64,000 bases of DNA from Atrina japonica (GCA_030159075.1 BROG01000079.1:687001-751000), one strand, 5' to 3'. Numbered from the stretch's first letter, positions 36,236-48,375 are shown. The notes: a model not told the origin generated them from the sequence alone. Made by a program: numbers and translations.

Positions 36236-37018
36236 TAATGTATCTTTGATTAAAGCATATGTAGTTAAGATTATCTCCCTTATATTCGCTAATTAATACA
36301 GAGGCTATATATTGTACATTAATGTGTTTGAAGTATAAACAATTAATGTGTATATTTCAATTCAATGTGTTATATAACAAATGTATGATAAAAGTATGTG
36401 TATGTCTGCAAGTCCTAAATCACTGATAATCATTCAGTTCATAAAAGTGCATTTGTTTCCCAGGAATCTCCTTTAAAACGCAATATCACAACATGCATTT
36501 AAGTCTTAATAATTCATTTAGTATAGATTTGGTCTAAATACCACATAAAAACAAAAAACCGTTCCTGACCTTAGGCACGATTTGCTGCATTCAGCAGTTC
36601 TTGCAGAATAAGAACATTTCCTCTCGGCACGTAATTTAAAATCATTTCTGTGCGGTGACACCGACAAGCGTAGGAATGATGAATCAGATTTAAGATGTAT
36701 CTTAACATGCTTTGTCTGTGCATGAGCTTGTTAGTTGGGATACATAATCACATATTTAAACAATAATAAATTTAAAAACACTGCAATACTGATGTAAAAA
36801 CTGCTTACCTATGTTATAAATTATCTCTCAAGTTGAAACAATTTCTTTATCTCAAAAGCATGACTAAATTCTTTAAATTCAATTTAAAACTTGAAAAGAA
36901 AATGAGACCCGAAGGTGAACGAATGGTAGGTTAATGTCAGTGTGTTACACATTGTAAGTTGTTACGAAGACTTACGATGATGAATTTTTAAAAGTCTCGT
37001 ACAACTGCACTTTCAAAA
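36236..37018. other. Non-coding stretch, nothing recognised
   Basis: Decayed 56-bp units may extend to about 36300. Otherwise unique AT-rich sequence. Confidence 0.35.
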
Positions 37019-38357
37019 TTAAAGGGGCATTAACTGTATTTACGAAAAAAAAGTTTCCATTTTTTCTGCTTTTATTACTTGTACTTGATGTACAATAACA
37101 AATAAGAGCTATACACAGGCTTAAAAAATCTTATATTCCTATATATTTTGTGAAAATAAGATCAGATACAATGTGGTATTCATATACACAATTAGTAAGG
37201 TTGAGTTAATCAATTGCAATTTAAAAAGTGCCAAATCTGGATTTCTCAAGCAGTTTTCACAAAATATATAGAAATTTAAAACATTTTATGCCTGTGTATA
37301 ACTATATTTTTGTTATTGTATATCAATCTAAGTAGCTGAAGAGGAAAAAGAAATTTAGAAACAAGAGGCCCAAGAGGGCCTCAATCGCTCACCTGAGAAC
37401 CATCTACAAATGTGGAAAGAAGACAAGAAGAATATGTACATGTAGGATAATCTGGCCAAGAAACATATATTTGCTGTTTTAAGAAATTCATCAAAAATTC
37501 TAGAAATCAAATTACAGCAAAATTATTGCACAAAAACATTTCTTCAACTATATACAAGTAAAACACTTTAATGCATTATTTGCACAAAAAGACATTGAGG
37601 AAATCATGTAAAAATTTAATGAAAATGACAAAGTCTGAAAAGAAAACAACATGTTCCGATTTCTATGAAAAATACAAACTTGAATCATACAAAGTGAATC
37701 AGCAAGGGGAGATTCATGCATTGAGGAAATTTTCAAAGAGGGTACCAAAATTCTGCCCCGCCCTGGAATGAGGCCAATCTGTCTGACAAACTTGGTAAAG
37801 GAAAGACTTGCTTCCTGTAAAGTTTCATCAAAATTCCTTCATCAAAAATTAATACCCCCCTCTTTTTTTTTCAAGTCTTTTTTAAAAATGAAAAAATTTC
37901 ACAAAATTCTTGCACAAAAATCATTTCATCACCTAATACAAGTAAATCACAGTAAAGAAACAAAGTGAATGCAAGGGGAGTTGAGGAAATCATTCAAAAT
38001 TGAAAATGACAAATGAAAAATACAAACTTGTACATCTGGTAGATCAGTCAGAAACAATCCGTTTATCAATTCATGCAGTGGTTCTGGAGAAGAAGATTTT
38101 TAAAGAGAGGTAACTTTTGGGACCTATTCTGCCCGCCCTCGATCCACCACGGCCAATATGGCTGAAAACTACACACTTGGTAAAGGACCTTGAACATTTG
38201 CTTCCTTCAAGTTTCGTCAAAATCCCTTCAGTAGTTTCAGAGAAGAAGTCAAAAATATGAAAAGTTTATGGCCGGACGCCGGACGGGGAGTGATCACAAT
38301 AGCTCACTTGAGCCTTTGGCTCAGGTGAGCTAAAAAACACAGCTAATGCCCCTTTAA
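37019..38357. mobile_element. TTAA long-TIR MITE carrying a nested element
   Basis: Left end TTAAAGGGGCATTAACTGT, right end ACAGCTAATGCCCCTTTAA. Interior blocks TACTTGATGTACAATAAC, AATAAGAGCTATACACAGGC and ATATCAATCTAAGTAGC match 19454-19838 in inverse order. Without the insert at 37363-38334 it is ~370 bp, like the 385-bp copy. Confidence 0.8.
37363..38334. mobile_element. ~970-bp non-autonomous element with terminal hairpins
   Basis: Left end AAGAGGCCCAAGAGGGCCTC (hairpin GAGGCCC/GGGCCTC) then AATCGCTCACCTGAG. Right end TGATCACAATAGCTCAC, followed by a hairpin at 38302-38330 (GCTCACTTGAGCC, loop TTT, GGCTCAGGTGAGC) and TAAAA. The inner 11-mers GCTCACCTGAG and CTCAGGTGAGC are inverted. ORFs of 66 codons (37571, 37768) lack motifs. 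The 3' hairpin followed by CTAA recalls Helitron ends, but no clear TC start is seen; class uncertain. A related left end is at 51050. Confidence 0.75.
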
Positions 38358-38490
38358 GATATGTAACCAGGACACAAAATCACCAAATGTTTTCAATACC
38401 AAAGCTCATCAACTTTAATCTCATTATTTTGACAATTTAGTTGTTAGCAAAACTTCTGATCTGACTGAATAGGAAACACAATATCATTTT

Positions 38491-39123
38491 CTAAGTAGGC
38501 TATAGGATAATCTAAGTAGGCTATAGGATAATCTATGTAAGCTGTAAGATAATCTAAGTAGGCTGCAAAAATCTAAGTAAGCTGTAGGATAATCTAAGTA
38601 GACTGTCAGATAATCTATGTAGGCTATAGGATAATCTAAGTAGGATATAGGATAAGTAGGCTGTAGGATAATCGATGTTGGCTGTAGGATAATCGATGTA
38701 GGCTGTAAGATAATCTATATAGGCTGTAGGATAATCTATATAGGCTGTAAGATAATCTATGTAGGCTATAAGATAATCTATGTAGGCTGTAAGACAATTT
38801 AAGTAGGCGGTAGGATATCTAAGTAGGCTGTAATAAAATCTATACTGGCTGTAAGATAACCTATGCAGGTTGTATGATAACCTAGGTATGCCAAACGATA
38901 ATCTAAGTAGGCTATAGGATAATCTAAGTAAGCTATAGGATAATATAAGTAAGCTGTAGGGTAATCTATGTAGACTGTAAAATAATCTAATTAGGCTGTA
39001 GGATTACTATATAGGTTGTAGGATGATCTAAGTAGGCTGTAGGATAATCTAAATAGGCTGTAGGACAATCTATGTACACTATATGATAACCTATGTAGGC
39101 TGTGGGATAATCTATGTAGGCAG
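38491..39123. repeat. Minisatellite, 21-bp unit, ~30 copies
   Basis: Units of AATCTAAGTAGGCTGTAGGAT with A/G and CTGTA/CTATA variants. Confidence 0.95.
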
Positions 39124-39821
39124 CATGCATGCAGAATCTAAGACCTTAAATCAGGTATAATTTGCCATTTATTTCTATATCCACTCAAATATAATTTCCT
39201 TTCACAACTGATTTTCCTGAAACTTATTTGTAGGACTTTAAAGTTTTTTTTCCTTATTCAGTATATATTTTTTATTCTTCAGTGAAATGAGTCCATTTAT
39301 CATAAAATTGCTGGCAATCTACTGTTGGGAAACACAAAATGTGCATTTAGTTTGATTGGCCATTAAGATATGGAGCTATACCCAATGCAAAAAATTGCCA
39401 TAATTTGTAGAATGACATAATCCTGTGTCCACGACATCAAGCAACAAACGACTGCATATATCACTTTCGCATGAGAATATAATCAATATTAAAACGTATA
39501 AATTGTCGTAAATTCATCTATCTTTTAATCATAAAGCTCCGCCAAGATAGAAATATGGTCGATCTGAATTTTTCCATTTCTCTTTTGGTGGATGATTGGT
39601 TAACCAATATAGTACTTACAGCACACACAGGACTTTTAATGCAAAGAGCTTTATGTAAAAGAGATTATCTAGAGAAATGGTCAAATGACTTCCCTGGACG
39701 ATTTATGTTAGGTAATTGGAAATAACCATGTAGGGAAAAGCATTTGTCATCCAATAAAAGAAATTTACTTTTTAAAAATTTAACGGTATTTATCAAAATA
39801 TCTACCAACATCAAACTTCGG
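39124..39821. other. Non-coding stretch, nothing recognised
   Basis: Unique AT-rich sequence. Confidence 0.35.
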
Positions 39822-40025
39822 GGCCTGTGTGGATTAGTATCAAGGCCTTAAACCATAAAGTCTCTTACCCCTAGTCAGTGCAAGTACAAGTCCAGCTGGA
39901 ACCTAAGCTGATTTTGTGAGAAAAGTTTGTCAGTTTCCTTCTCTGATGGTCTCTTCCTGGGTACATATTAACCGAGTTCTTCCCCCATCACTAAAAACTG
40001 GTGGTTACCATAAATTGTTGTGTGT
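39822..40025 (+). mobile_element. tRNA-derived SINE, family A
   Basis: Head GGGCCTGTGTGGATTAGTATC, region AACCATAAAGTCTCTTACCC, decayed B-box, body GGAACCTAAGCTGATTTTGTG and AGAAAAGTTTGTCAGTTTCC, tail CTGGGTACATATTAACCGAG, CATCACTAAAAACTGGTGG. Complete but diverged. Confidence 0.75.
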
Positions 40026-40503
40026 GATGTAAAAAAAAACACTCAAATTCAAAAATTTGAAAAATATGATAATCTACTGCTTTCATGCACAGCTTTAAAA
40101 TTTGATAGATTCCTGTCTCAGTGTCTTAGACGTGCTTGTTAAACACTGATGCCCTAAATTGGGCTAAGCCCGTATCAAGATCCAATGAGAAATATGAGTC
40201 AATGTAGTTCAAATGTCAGAGTTCATCACACAAAGCAAACTGAAACAAGAAGTCCAGGATTCTTAATGCTCCCCTGTGGAAAATCTGACAACAATAGGCT
40301 TAGGTGAGCTTACCAGAGAACACAAAGTTTTGGGTAGGGATCTCAATACATGCACTTTTGAAGATATTTAACCACTTTTGAAATGGTGAAGCCCAGAATG
40401 CCCTCAATGGATTTCTGTCAGATACTATTTTAAAAACTTGTCTTGGCAAAAGGAACAGGAAAATAAATGTTTTAGGGTGAGAAACACACAACAGTTTTCA
40501 AGA
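40026..40503. other. Non-coding spacer
   Basis: Nothing recognised. Confidence 0.35.
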
Positions 40504-41571
40504 TACAGTTGACCCTCCCTATCAAGACCACCTTTCAGACTGACTCAAAGTGGTCTGATTAGTGAGGTGGTCTTTTAAATGAGGTTTTGTACCTATTAAT
40601 TTATCAAGAGACTGAAAATTGATGGTCTGAAATGCAAGGTGGTCTCCTAAGCAAGGTGGTCTCCAAAGCGAGGTCATCTCCTAAGCGAGGTCATCTCCAA
40701 AGCAAGTTGATCTCCAAATGAGGTGGTCTCCTAAGTGAGGTGGTCTCCTAAGTGAGGTGGTCTCCTAAGTGAGGTGGTCTCCTAAGTGATGTGGTCTCCT
40801 TGGTGATGTGGTCTCCTAAGTGAGGTGGTCTCCTTAGTGATGTGGTCTCCTTGGTGATGTGGTCTCCTAAGTGAGGTGGTCTCCTAAGCAAGGTGGTCTC
40901 CTAAGTGATCTGGTCTCCTGGGTGATGTGGTCTCCTAAGTGAGGTAGTCTCCTTGGTGATGTGGTCTCCTTGGTGATGTGGTCTCCAAAGTGAGGTGGTC
41001 TCCTAAGCAAGGTGGTCTCCTAAGTGATGTGGTCTCCTTGGTGATGTGGTCTCCTTAGTGAGGTGGTCTCCTTGGTGATGTGGTCTCCTAAGTGAGGTGG
41101 TCTCCTTGGTGATGTGATCTCCTTGGTGATGTGGTCTCCTAAGTGAGGTGGTCTCCTGGGTGATTTGGTCTCCTAAGTGAGGTGGTCTCCTTAGTGATGT
41201 GGTCTCCTAAGTGAGGTGGTCTCCTAAGTGATGTGGTCTCCTAAGTGATGTGGTCTCCTAAGTGATGTGGTCTCCTAAGTGAGGTGGTCTCTTAAGTGAG
41301 GTGGTCTCTTTAGTGATGTGGTCTCCTAAGTGAGGTGGTTTTCAAAGTGAGGTAGTCTCCTAAGTGAGGTGGTCTCCTAAGTGAGATGGTCTTCAAAGTG
41401 AGGTGGTCTTCAAAGTGAGGTGGTCTTCAAAGTGAGGTGGTCTTCTTAGTGATGTGGTCTCCTAAGTGAGGTGGTTTTGAAAGTGATGTGGTCTCCTAAG
41501 TGAGGTGGTCTCCTAAGTGAGGTAGTTTTCAAAGTGAGGTGGTCTCCTAAGTGAAGTGAGGTTCCACTATA
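40504..41571. mobile_element. TA-type MITE subtype a with expanded interior (1068 bp)
   Basis: Left end TACAGTTGACCCTCCCTATC then GACTGACTCAAAGTGGTC and GAGACTGAAAATTGATGGTC, as in the 182-bp copies. Right end AGTGAGGTTCCACTATA. In normal copies the right arm has one or two GGTGGTCTCCTAAGCGA motifs; here it has about 54. Confidence 0.9.
40632..41560. repeat. Minisatellite, 17-bp unit, ~54 copies
   Basis: GAGGTGGTCTCCTAAGT units, with GATGTGGTCTCCTTGGT variants forming longer-period patterns. The unit equals the arm motif of the host MITE. Confidence 0.97.
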
Positions 41572-41848
41572 CATGTATTTGATAATTCATGAAAGGGTGA
41601 GTCTCAAAATGACCCTAGTGGCTTTTCCCTACATGCCATTAAACTTGAATTGACAAAAGGAAAAAGAAAATACATCATTTTAAGGTAAATTTATTTTCAA
41701 TAATTTTAAGGTATTTGACTTTTTCTATTTATAAGGGGGAACAGGTGGTAAGCATTTTAAGTTGTAACGCTGATTGTTAAATCAAGTCCACCAACCATTA
41801 CTTATAAATAGATCTCCATAATACATATAAAATGCAGGGCAGGGTAAC
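41572..41848. other. Short non-coding spacer
   Basis: Nothing recognised. Confidence 0.35.
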
Positions 41849-41851
41849 GTT

Positions 41852-41930
<79 letters not shown>
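41849..41930. repeat. Compound (CT)n-(TA)n microsatellite
   Basis: CT run 41849-41894, then ACACATATAT and a TA run. Further TTTCTCTCT-rich sequence continues to about 42070. Confidence 0.95.
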
Positions 41931-41933
<3 letters not shown>

Positions 41934-42070
41934 ATCTTTTTTGCCTTCTTTCTCTTTCTTCTTTCTTTCACTCTTAATCTTTCTCTCTATTAATTCACTC
42001 TCAATCTTTCTCTTTTATTTCACTCTAAATTTCTTTCTTTCCCTGTCACTTCCTTTCTCTCTCACTCTTT

Positions 42071-42884
42071 CAGAATGCTATATATACTGTATATATATAT
42101 ATATAAATTTTTATCTCTAACATTTAAACACAATATTTCTGTGTTGATGGATTGGCAGACTTAACAAAAATTATCTCGGCACTGATAATAAATGTTAAAT
42201 GGGTCAATTAATCATACTTAATTCTATAAAATTGTAAACTTCAATCTACATTTATTAAATAATGGAGAAATTTGACATCCCATCAATGATTTTTTTTATC
42301 ATTTCAAAATTATGTAAAGAATGTTCTTCAGGTCTCGTTGTTGTAAATGTGTTGTTCTACTTTAAAGGACAAAATGTAGATTTCTTGGTCTGGTGACCGT
42401 CAATACGTGAAGGTGAAAATAAAAGAAAACGACTCCAGTTTCTGTTTACATGATGCCTCTTTTATAGTCACAAAATAAATATATAATCGATGCCTGCTGA
42501 CAGATATGGTTTTAATCAAAATATTTCTATAGATTTACAAAATTGTTGGTCCCAGTTAGATCTGGGTGGGTTGGTATAAAATTTGATTAATCGCTGCCAC
42601 ATAAAATTAAGTTCAGTAAAGTCAAAAGATAAAATGATTACAACAGCAACTGTGACATTGTCTGTTTGTCATTTTCATTTCACCTTGATTTTCATGAATA
42701 TAAAGTTATTATTTATTTACAAACAGGTTCAGGAACCATAAAACTAGAGATTTTACAAAAGCCTGAGAATATTTTCAACTTGGCCATGGTCAACCAATCA
42801 GAATCCAGGATAAGCAGACTTAAGTAATTCTTAAGTTTTATGGTGCCAGGCCCTGAAAAAAAACAACAAGACTTCTGTTGTGAC
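42071..42884. other. Non-coding stretch, nothing recognised
   Basis: Short TA run near 42090-42104. Otherwise unique. Confidence 0.35.
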
Positions 42885-43075
42885 ATGTGACCTCAGCTGT
42901 AATTTTGGCAACAAAAACCAGTGTCTTTCACTTATAATGATGAGCACTTGTCGAAGAAAAATCAGCTACCTTTTTATAAGGTCTTTAGTCATGACCAAAC
43001 ACTGGGATTTGAACCTCTGACCTTCGATTTACAAGTCAAACACCCTGACATTAGATCACTGCAAAAGTTTATAAA
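42885..43075 (-). mobile_element. SINE family D, 5' part
   Basis: On the minus strand: GTGTTTGACTTGTAAATCGAA, B-box AGAGGTTCAAATCCC, then GGTAGCTGATTTTTCTTCGAC, AAGTGCTCATCATTATAAGTG and AAAGACACTGG, matching the order of 17236-17400. The ORF 42921-43103 is SINE sequence. Confidence 0.65.
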
Positions 43076-43187
43076 GGCCACTCTAGGGAACAGGCAAAGG
43101 TAGCCATTAACTCAAGTTATGTTTGAATGGTCTTTATAGGCAGGTGCCCTTTATACAGAGGTGGCCTTTAATGCAAGTTAGTCTGTA
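43076..43187. mobile_element. TA-type MITE, subtype c, partial
   Basis: TTTATAGGCAGGTGCCCTTTA and TACAGAGGTGGCCTTTAATG match the subtype at 63019-63202. Termini are not clear. Confidence 0.5.
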
Positions 43188-43680
43188 GGTAACCGTAAAT
43201 TCAAGCTGTTTTGTCAGTCTAGCTTCTACCTGTAACTGAACATTATAACAGTACATTATTCTTTTCACAAAGCACTTTTATCAGGTTAATATAAGTCTAT
43301 ATTATATAATACAGTCTGGTAAATGTAAATAGAAGTCTACATAGCCTGAGTGTATGATTCACAAATTATATACTTCACATCACTTTTAAAATAACATAAA
43401 AAGCAAAGAAGAGTTTCATAACAAAACACACATCTTTAATTATCTAAAAACATGAATCAGAAATGTTTTATTACAATCTATTAAATATATTTATCACTTT
43501 TGCATACATGTAGTTTTAGAAAAAAGGCAGTCGGTCTGTAAATATGTATGTGATAATTATCTGTGTATATTAAAAAGTTTAATCTAAGTTGGAGTTAAGC
43601 TTTTTATAACGCTGGTTTCAGCTTATATCGGTCCATGGTATATTTACATGTATAACAGACATTTCTGGCAGTTTTGCTAA
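43188..43680. other. Non-coding spacer
   Basis: Nothing recognised. Confidence 0.35.
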
Positions 43681-44036
43681 TACAATGGAACCCGTCTTGA
43701 GAGATACTCTCCTAAAAGACCACCTGTCTTGAGAGACCAGATTCCAAAAGTCTGGCAGTTAAACAACAGTCTAACCTGCCTTAGTGACTCACTGATTTAA
43801 AAGACTACCTGCCTTTTGTGACCTAAATGTAGGACTCCCGAAGTGTATTTTTCCTATTCAAATCACCTGAATTAAGAGACCACCGGTCATTTGTGACTAT
43901 TTTTGCCTCTTTCCTTGGAACTTTCTTACAACAGGTTTGACTGTATTGTAAACTAAAACTCTTTTGAGAGACCACATGTCTCGTAAGACGACTTTTTGCA
44001 GTGGCAGATAGGATGGTCTCTTAAGACAGGTTTCAC
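43681..44036. mobile_element. TA-type MITE, subtype b
   Basis: Left end TACAATGGAACCCGTCTTGA, AAGACCACCTGTCTTGAGAG; right end GATGGTCTCTTAAGACAGGT then TTCACT. Interior repeats the AGACCAC motif, so it is longer than other copies. Confidence 0.75.
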
Positions 44037-44227
44037 TCAAATTTCATCCATTTGAACTGTCTTCCAAATCAAACTCTTATTTTGCTCAAAGAATATGTAG
44101 AAAAAAATGTACTTAGTATTTTTATTCAAGGAAGGCATGCCAAATACTCATTAGCGATGATGCTTGTATTTTCTCTTATTTCATAGCCCCTCATTGCCTG
44201 TAAATCAATGCTATATGTTAAATAAAC
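44037..44227. other. Spacer
   Basis: Nothing recognised. Confidence 0.35.
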
Positions 44228-44309
44228 AGAGAGAGAAAGAGAGACAGAGACAGAGAGACAAACAGAGAGACAGAGGGAGAAAGAGACAGAGAGAGAGAAA
44301 GATACAGGA

Positions 44310-44348
<39 letters not shown>

Positions 44349-44362
44349 GAAAGATAGAGAGA
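44228..44362. repeat. (GA)n/(GACA)n purine-rich microsatellite
   Basis: GAGAGAAAGAGACAGAGA-type sequence then six GACA units (about 44319-44346). The Ser/Leu-rich and Arg/Gln-rich ORFs across it are artefacts. Confidence 0.95.
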
Positions 44363-44425
44363 GCTGACTATGTTATGGGTTCCACTGTCTATCCAGATAT
44401 ATCCAGTGAAAAGATACAAAGACAA

Positions 44426-44643
44426 TACAGTGGAACCTTTCTTGAGAGACTACTATCATAAAAGACCACCTGTCTTGGAAAAAGACCACTGTTGTAAAGG
44501 ATCATCACTCTTGGGAGAGCACATTCTCAAAACCACTTGGTTATATAATTCTTGAAATAAAACCTCTTTTGATAGACCATCTGTCTTGTAAGACCACATT
44601 TCCGTGCTAGAAGGGGTGGTCTTTCAAGACAGTTTCCACTGTA
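44426..44643. mobile_element. TA-type MITE, subtype b (218 bp)
   Basis: Left end TACAGTGGAACCTTTCTTGA, right end CTTTCAAGACAGTTTCCACTGTA, both inverted copies with terminal TA. Confidence 0.85.
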
Positions 44644-45469
44644 TAAAATAATAATATCTATGTATGTACATATAGGTTACCTACTTAACATATGAGGTCT
44701 TGTACTCTGAAGTTCAGTAGGGCAAGAACTTGTACTTAAGTATACAAACACCTGAAGTGACCCCGTATCAATGATATAACAAACACATCTCCGTAATTAT
44801 TTTCGACAGGTTAAGAGGTCAAGTATCATCTCATTAAGTCTATATAAACTTGAAAAGCTCTTGAAGGGATCAGGTATACCAATATGTATATATATATATG
44901 TGTGTATATTGCTTTTAGGGGTTACGAGAAGCTTTTCCTGATTGTATTGATCTTAAATCCATAATCACTATACCTACTTGACACATAATACGGGGGATCG
45001 TAATCTCAAAAACTCCTTCACATACAGTAAAGTCGACAGCATTTCTTATTTAGATTACAATGTGACTTTTTTCTTTTGCCATTTTTAAATCTTAAGCTAC
45101 ATGTATGAAAATTAAATTCTGTCAATTATTTTTTTCGTTCAAAATTATTTTTGAACCGATCCATTACTCTGAAGGCAGGTGGCAAATCATTGTTGTATTG
45201 TAGGGTTGATTGTAGATAACTTTTATAGCGGGCACGGGCTACGTATTATCTATGGTGAGATCAAAGTCAGTGTGAACTGTTATCGTATAATCTATTGCAT
45301 ATTTCTTTGTCGTAACACATTATACGTTTTATAACTGATTAGTCAAACATATTAGTAACGTCGTAAATTATTCAATTATAAGCCTGATTTACTCCTGTCA
45401 GTGCATGTAAAACGTCATATAAATAAAATGTACGTATAGTCCATTTACCAGCTGATTGAACAGTAAAGA
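44644..45469. other. Non-coding stretch
   Basis: A TATATATATATGTGTGTATA run near 44891-44908; otherwise unique. Confidence 0.35.
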
Positions 45470-46925
45470 ATACTAATAAATCCCTCGTCATAAAGTGTGG
45501 ATTCATGGGGGTGGAAAGTACATACAGACCATTTATCAACTGATTAAACAGAAAAGAGTACCAGTAAATGCCTCATCATAAAGTTTGGATCCATAGGGGT
45601 GGAATGTATGTACAATCCAGTCTACCATTAAATTCCCTTGTCATAAAATGTGGATCCATGGGGGTGGAATGTACGTATAGACAATTTACCAACTGATTGA
45701 ACAGTAAAGACTACAAAAAAAAAAAAAAAAAAAAACCAAGAGAAGTGAGACTTCTTCCTTCTCATAACACCAGTCCCCACATTTCCTCGGTCTACTGCAA
45801 ATGAAGTTTTACCCCTTGGCCAAATCGCCAACACCAGTACTACACCTAGCCTGCACCACACACAATATATCTATTTTGGCCCTGCATTAAGCGGATTAGC
45901 ACCGTTCCCTTAAATAAGCTTTAGGCTCCCCGAATACTTCTCAAAGTAAAACAAAATACATTTTCACTTAATTAAACGCATGTATTAGCATTTAACTGAC
46001 CTTAATGTTGGGTAAATGCTAATTTTTCTGCTTACCTCTTATAGGTATTCAGACGTGCGAGCCTGGACACTTTGGCTATATCATTCAGCTAATGCACTTC
46101 TATCTATTTGGCAATTCTCTACAAATAAATATCATATTTAGACTGTCCATCAAAAATGTGTGGCCTTGAATCTTCTAAATTCAAAATTCTTTAAGCCGTT
46201 GTGACTTTGCTGCTGTGCCTCACTCCCCACCTCTGACCTGGGGAATCTACTTACATCAGACCAGAGCCACAAGATACAGAGGAGCCGGCTGGTGATCTGC
46301 CAGAAGGTCCCTTCCATCCAGGAGCCGAGGGTCGATTAACCCAGGGAGAAGAAGACCCAAAACCAGCTAACGCCACCACCAGATCCACAATCAAGCCTAC
46401 TCCATAGGCGCAAGCACGTGTAACAACTTCCATCATGGTTGCATGTTAAACACAAGGAGCCTCTCCGGGGCTACAGGAGTAGCTCCGGCGTGTAGCAAGG
46501 GCTTTGAGTAGTCACGCCGCACAATAAATCAACTCTGACTGACTGACCAATAAATCCTTAATCATAAAGTGTGGATCCATGGGGGTGATATGTACATACA
46601 GACCATTTACCATCTGATTGAACAGTAAATACTACCAGTAAATGCATTATCATAAAGTGTGGATCCATGGGGGTGGAATGTATGTACAGAACATTTACCA
46701 ACTGATTGAATAGAAAAGATTATCAGTAAATGCCTTGCCAAAAAGTGTGGATCCATGGGGGTGGAATGTACAAACAATCCAGTCTACCAGTAAATCTTTC
46801 ATCATAAATGTGGGTCCATGGAGGTGGAATGTACATACTCCATTTCCCAAACAATTGAAGAGAAAATACTACAACCAGTAAATCATTGGTTATGATATGT
46901 GGATCCATGGAGGTGGAAAGGGTAT
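45470..46925. repeat. Tandem array, ~88-bp unit, interrupted
   Basis: Units of AAATCCCTCGTCATAAAGTG, TGGATCCATGGGGGTGGAAT, GTACATACAGACCATTTACC and AACTGATTGAACAGTAAAGA. About three units lie left of 45715 and about four right of 46547; the middle is a foreign insert. Confidence 0.85.
45716..46546. mobile_element. Unclassified ~830-bp insert in the tandem array
   Basis: Bounded by the broken unit: ...GTAAAGACTAC before, CAATAAATCCTTAATC after (intact unit: GAATACTAATAAATCCCTCG). Starts with a ~21-A run (45716-45736) and ends CTGACTGACTGAC. The right half (46200-46530) is GC-richer than its surroundings. A 61-codon minus ORF (46251-46436, MMEVVTRACAYGVGL...) has no known motif. The short CTGA tandem end recalls 3' ends of some LINEs and SINEs, but no reverse transcriptase motif is present. 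Confidence 0.6.
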
Positions 46926-47654
46926 TTATATCATATGAATATAACATACAAAAGTCTACTGAGTAACCGATTGTGCAAGATATCCTCAATAAAGCCTTCA
47001 CTGTAAAATGCAAATTGATGTGGCTTGGCCACCAAATGGAAAGCAAAGCTACATACATATTTAAATAAAAAATATATTGTCAATTACAGTACAAAACCAT
47101 CTACACAGAAAAGTGTGAATCCATTTCAGTGGGAAATGTATTCTGGGTTCATATGAATTTAATGTAAATGTGCACACAACCTAATCATCCACTGATCATA
47201 AATAAATAGAAAAAAAATCTTTCAGTAAATTTTCAACATAAGCCTACATTGTGAAACATGTTGGCATAGGTGCTCTTTATATGTTTGTACTTATATATAT
47301 ATGTTTATTGCAAAATTAAATGTTCTTTAATATTTGATTTACAACTGGCTGGTTAACATTTCGGTTGCATAAATCAACCACATCTCCTTTTATTACAGGG
47401 AGAGAGAGCATGGCTCAATTATCATTTCAACAAGTTTGGGTCACCAATAGACACTTTATGACAGCATGGGGAGTTATACAATCAGACCAGTTTAGGTTTG
47501 TATAAAGGTTAATATGGTTGTTTCTAAAATTCTAGGTATGTCTGGGTCAGGGCCTAGCGCCATAAAACCAAAGAATTACTTCAGTCTAAAATGTTTCCTC
47601 AAAACTGTCCTATTCTGAAATCTGATTGGCTAAGCAGGCCAAAATGAGACACAA
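46926..47654. other. Non-coding stretch
   Basis: Nothing recognised. The 111-codon minus ORF 46723-47058 reads partly through the 88-bp repeat and is not supported as a gene. Confidence 0.35.
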
Positions 47655-48375
47655 TGACATCATTACAAGACACTTTAGGTTAGTAAGATACATGATACAA
47701 ATAGACCAGTTTATAGGTATGTCTGGGTCATGTGTCATTACATGACACTTTAGGTCAGTTAGATACATGATACAAATAGAGCAGTATGTCTGAGTCATGT
47801 GTCATTACATGACACTTTAGGTCAGTAAGATATATGATACAAATAGAGCAGTTTAGGTATGTCTGGGTCATGTGTCTACAAGGGTCAGTGTGTCCAGTTT
47901 AGGTATGACACTTTTACAAGACACTTTAGGTCAGCAAGTTATGATACAAATGAGCAGTTTAGGTAATAGAGTCATTACAGACACTTTAGGTCAGTAAGAT
48001 ATATAATACAAATAGACCAGTCTAGGTATGTCTGGGTCATGTGTCATTACAAGACACTTTAGGTCAGTAAGATATATAATACAAATAGACCAGTTTAGGT
48101 ATGTCTGGGTCATGTGTCACTACAAGAGCAGATATATGGTTTAGGTATGTCTGGGTCATGTGTCATTACATGACACTTTAGGTCAGTTAGATATATGATA
48201 CAAATAGACCAGTTTATAGGTATGTCTGGGTCATGTGTCATTACAATACACTTTAGGTCAGTAAGATATATAATACAAATAGAGCAGTTTAGGTATGTCT
48301 GGGTCATGTGTCACTACAAGACACTTTAGGTCAGTTAGATACATGATACAAATAGAGCAGTATAGGTTGGTGTAG
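47655..48375. repeat. Tandem array, ~70-bp unit, ~10 copies
   Basis: Units: GACACTTTAGGTCAGTAAGA, TATATGATACAAATAGACCA, GTTTAGGTATGTCTGGGTCA, TGTGTCATTACAA. Some units are truncated (47870-47960). Minus ORFs here are repeat-derived. Confidence 0.92.

Noticed and set aside
46251..46436. 61-codon minus ORF (MMEVVTRACAYGVGL...) as a gene
   Set aside because: Lies in a GC-richer mobile insert, has no motif, and the plus strand offers no support either way.
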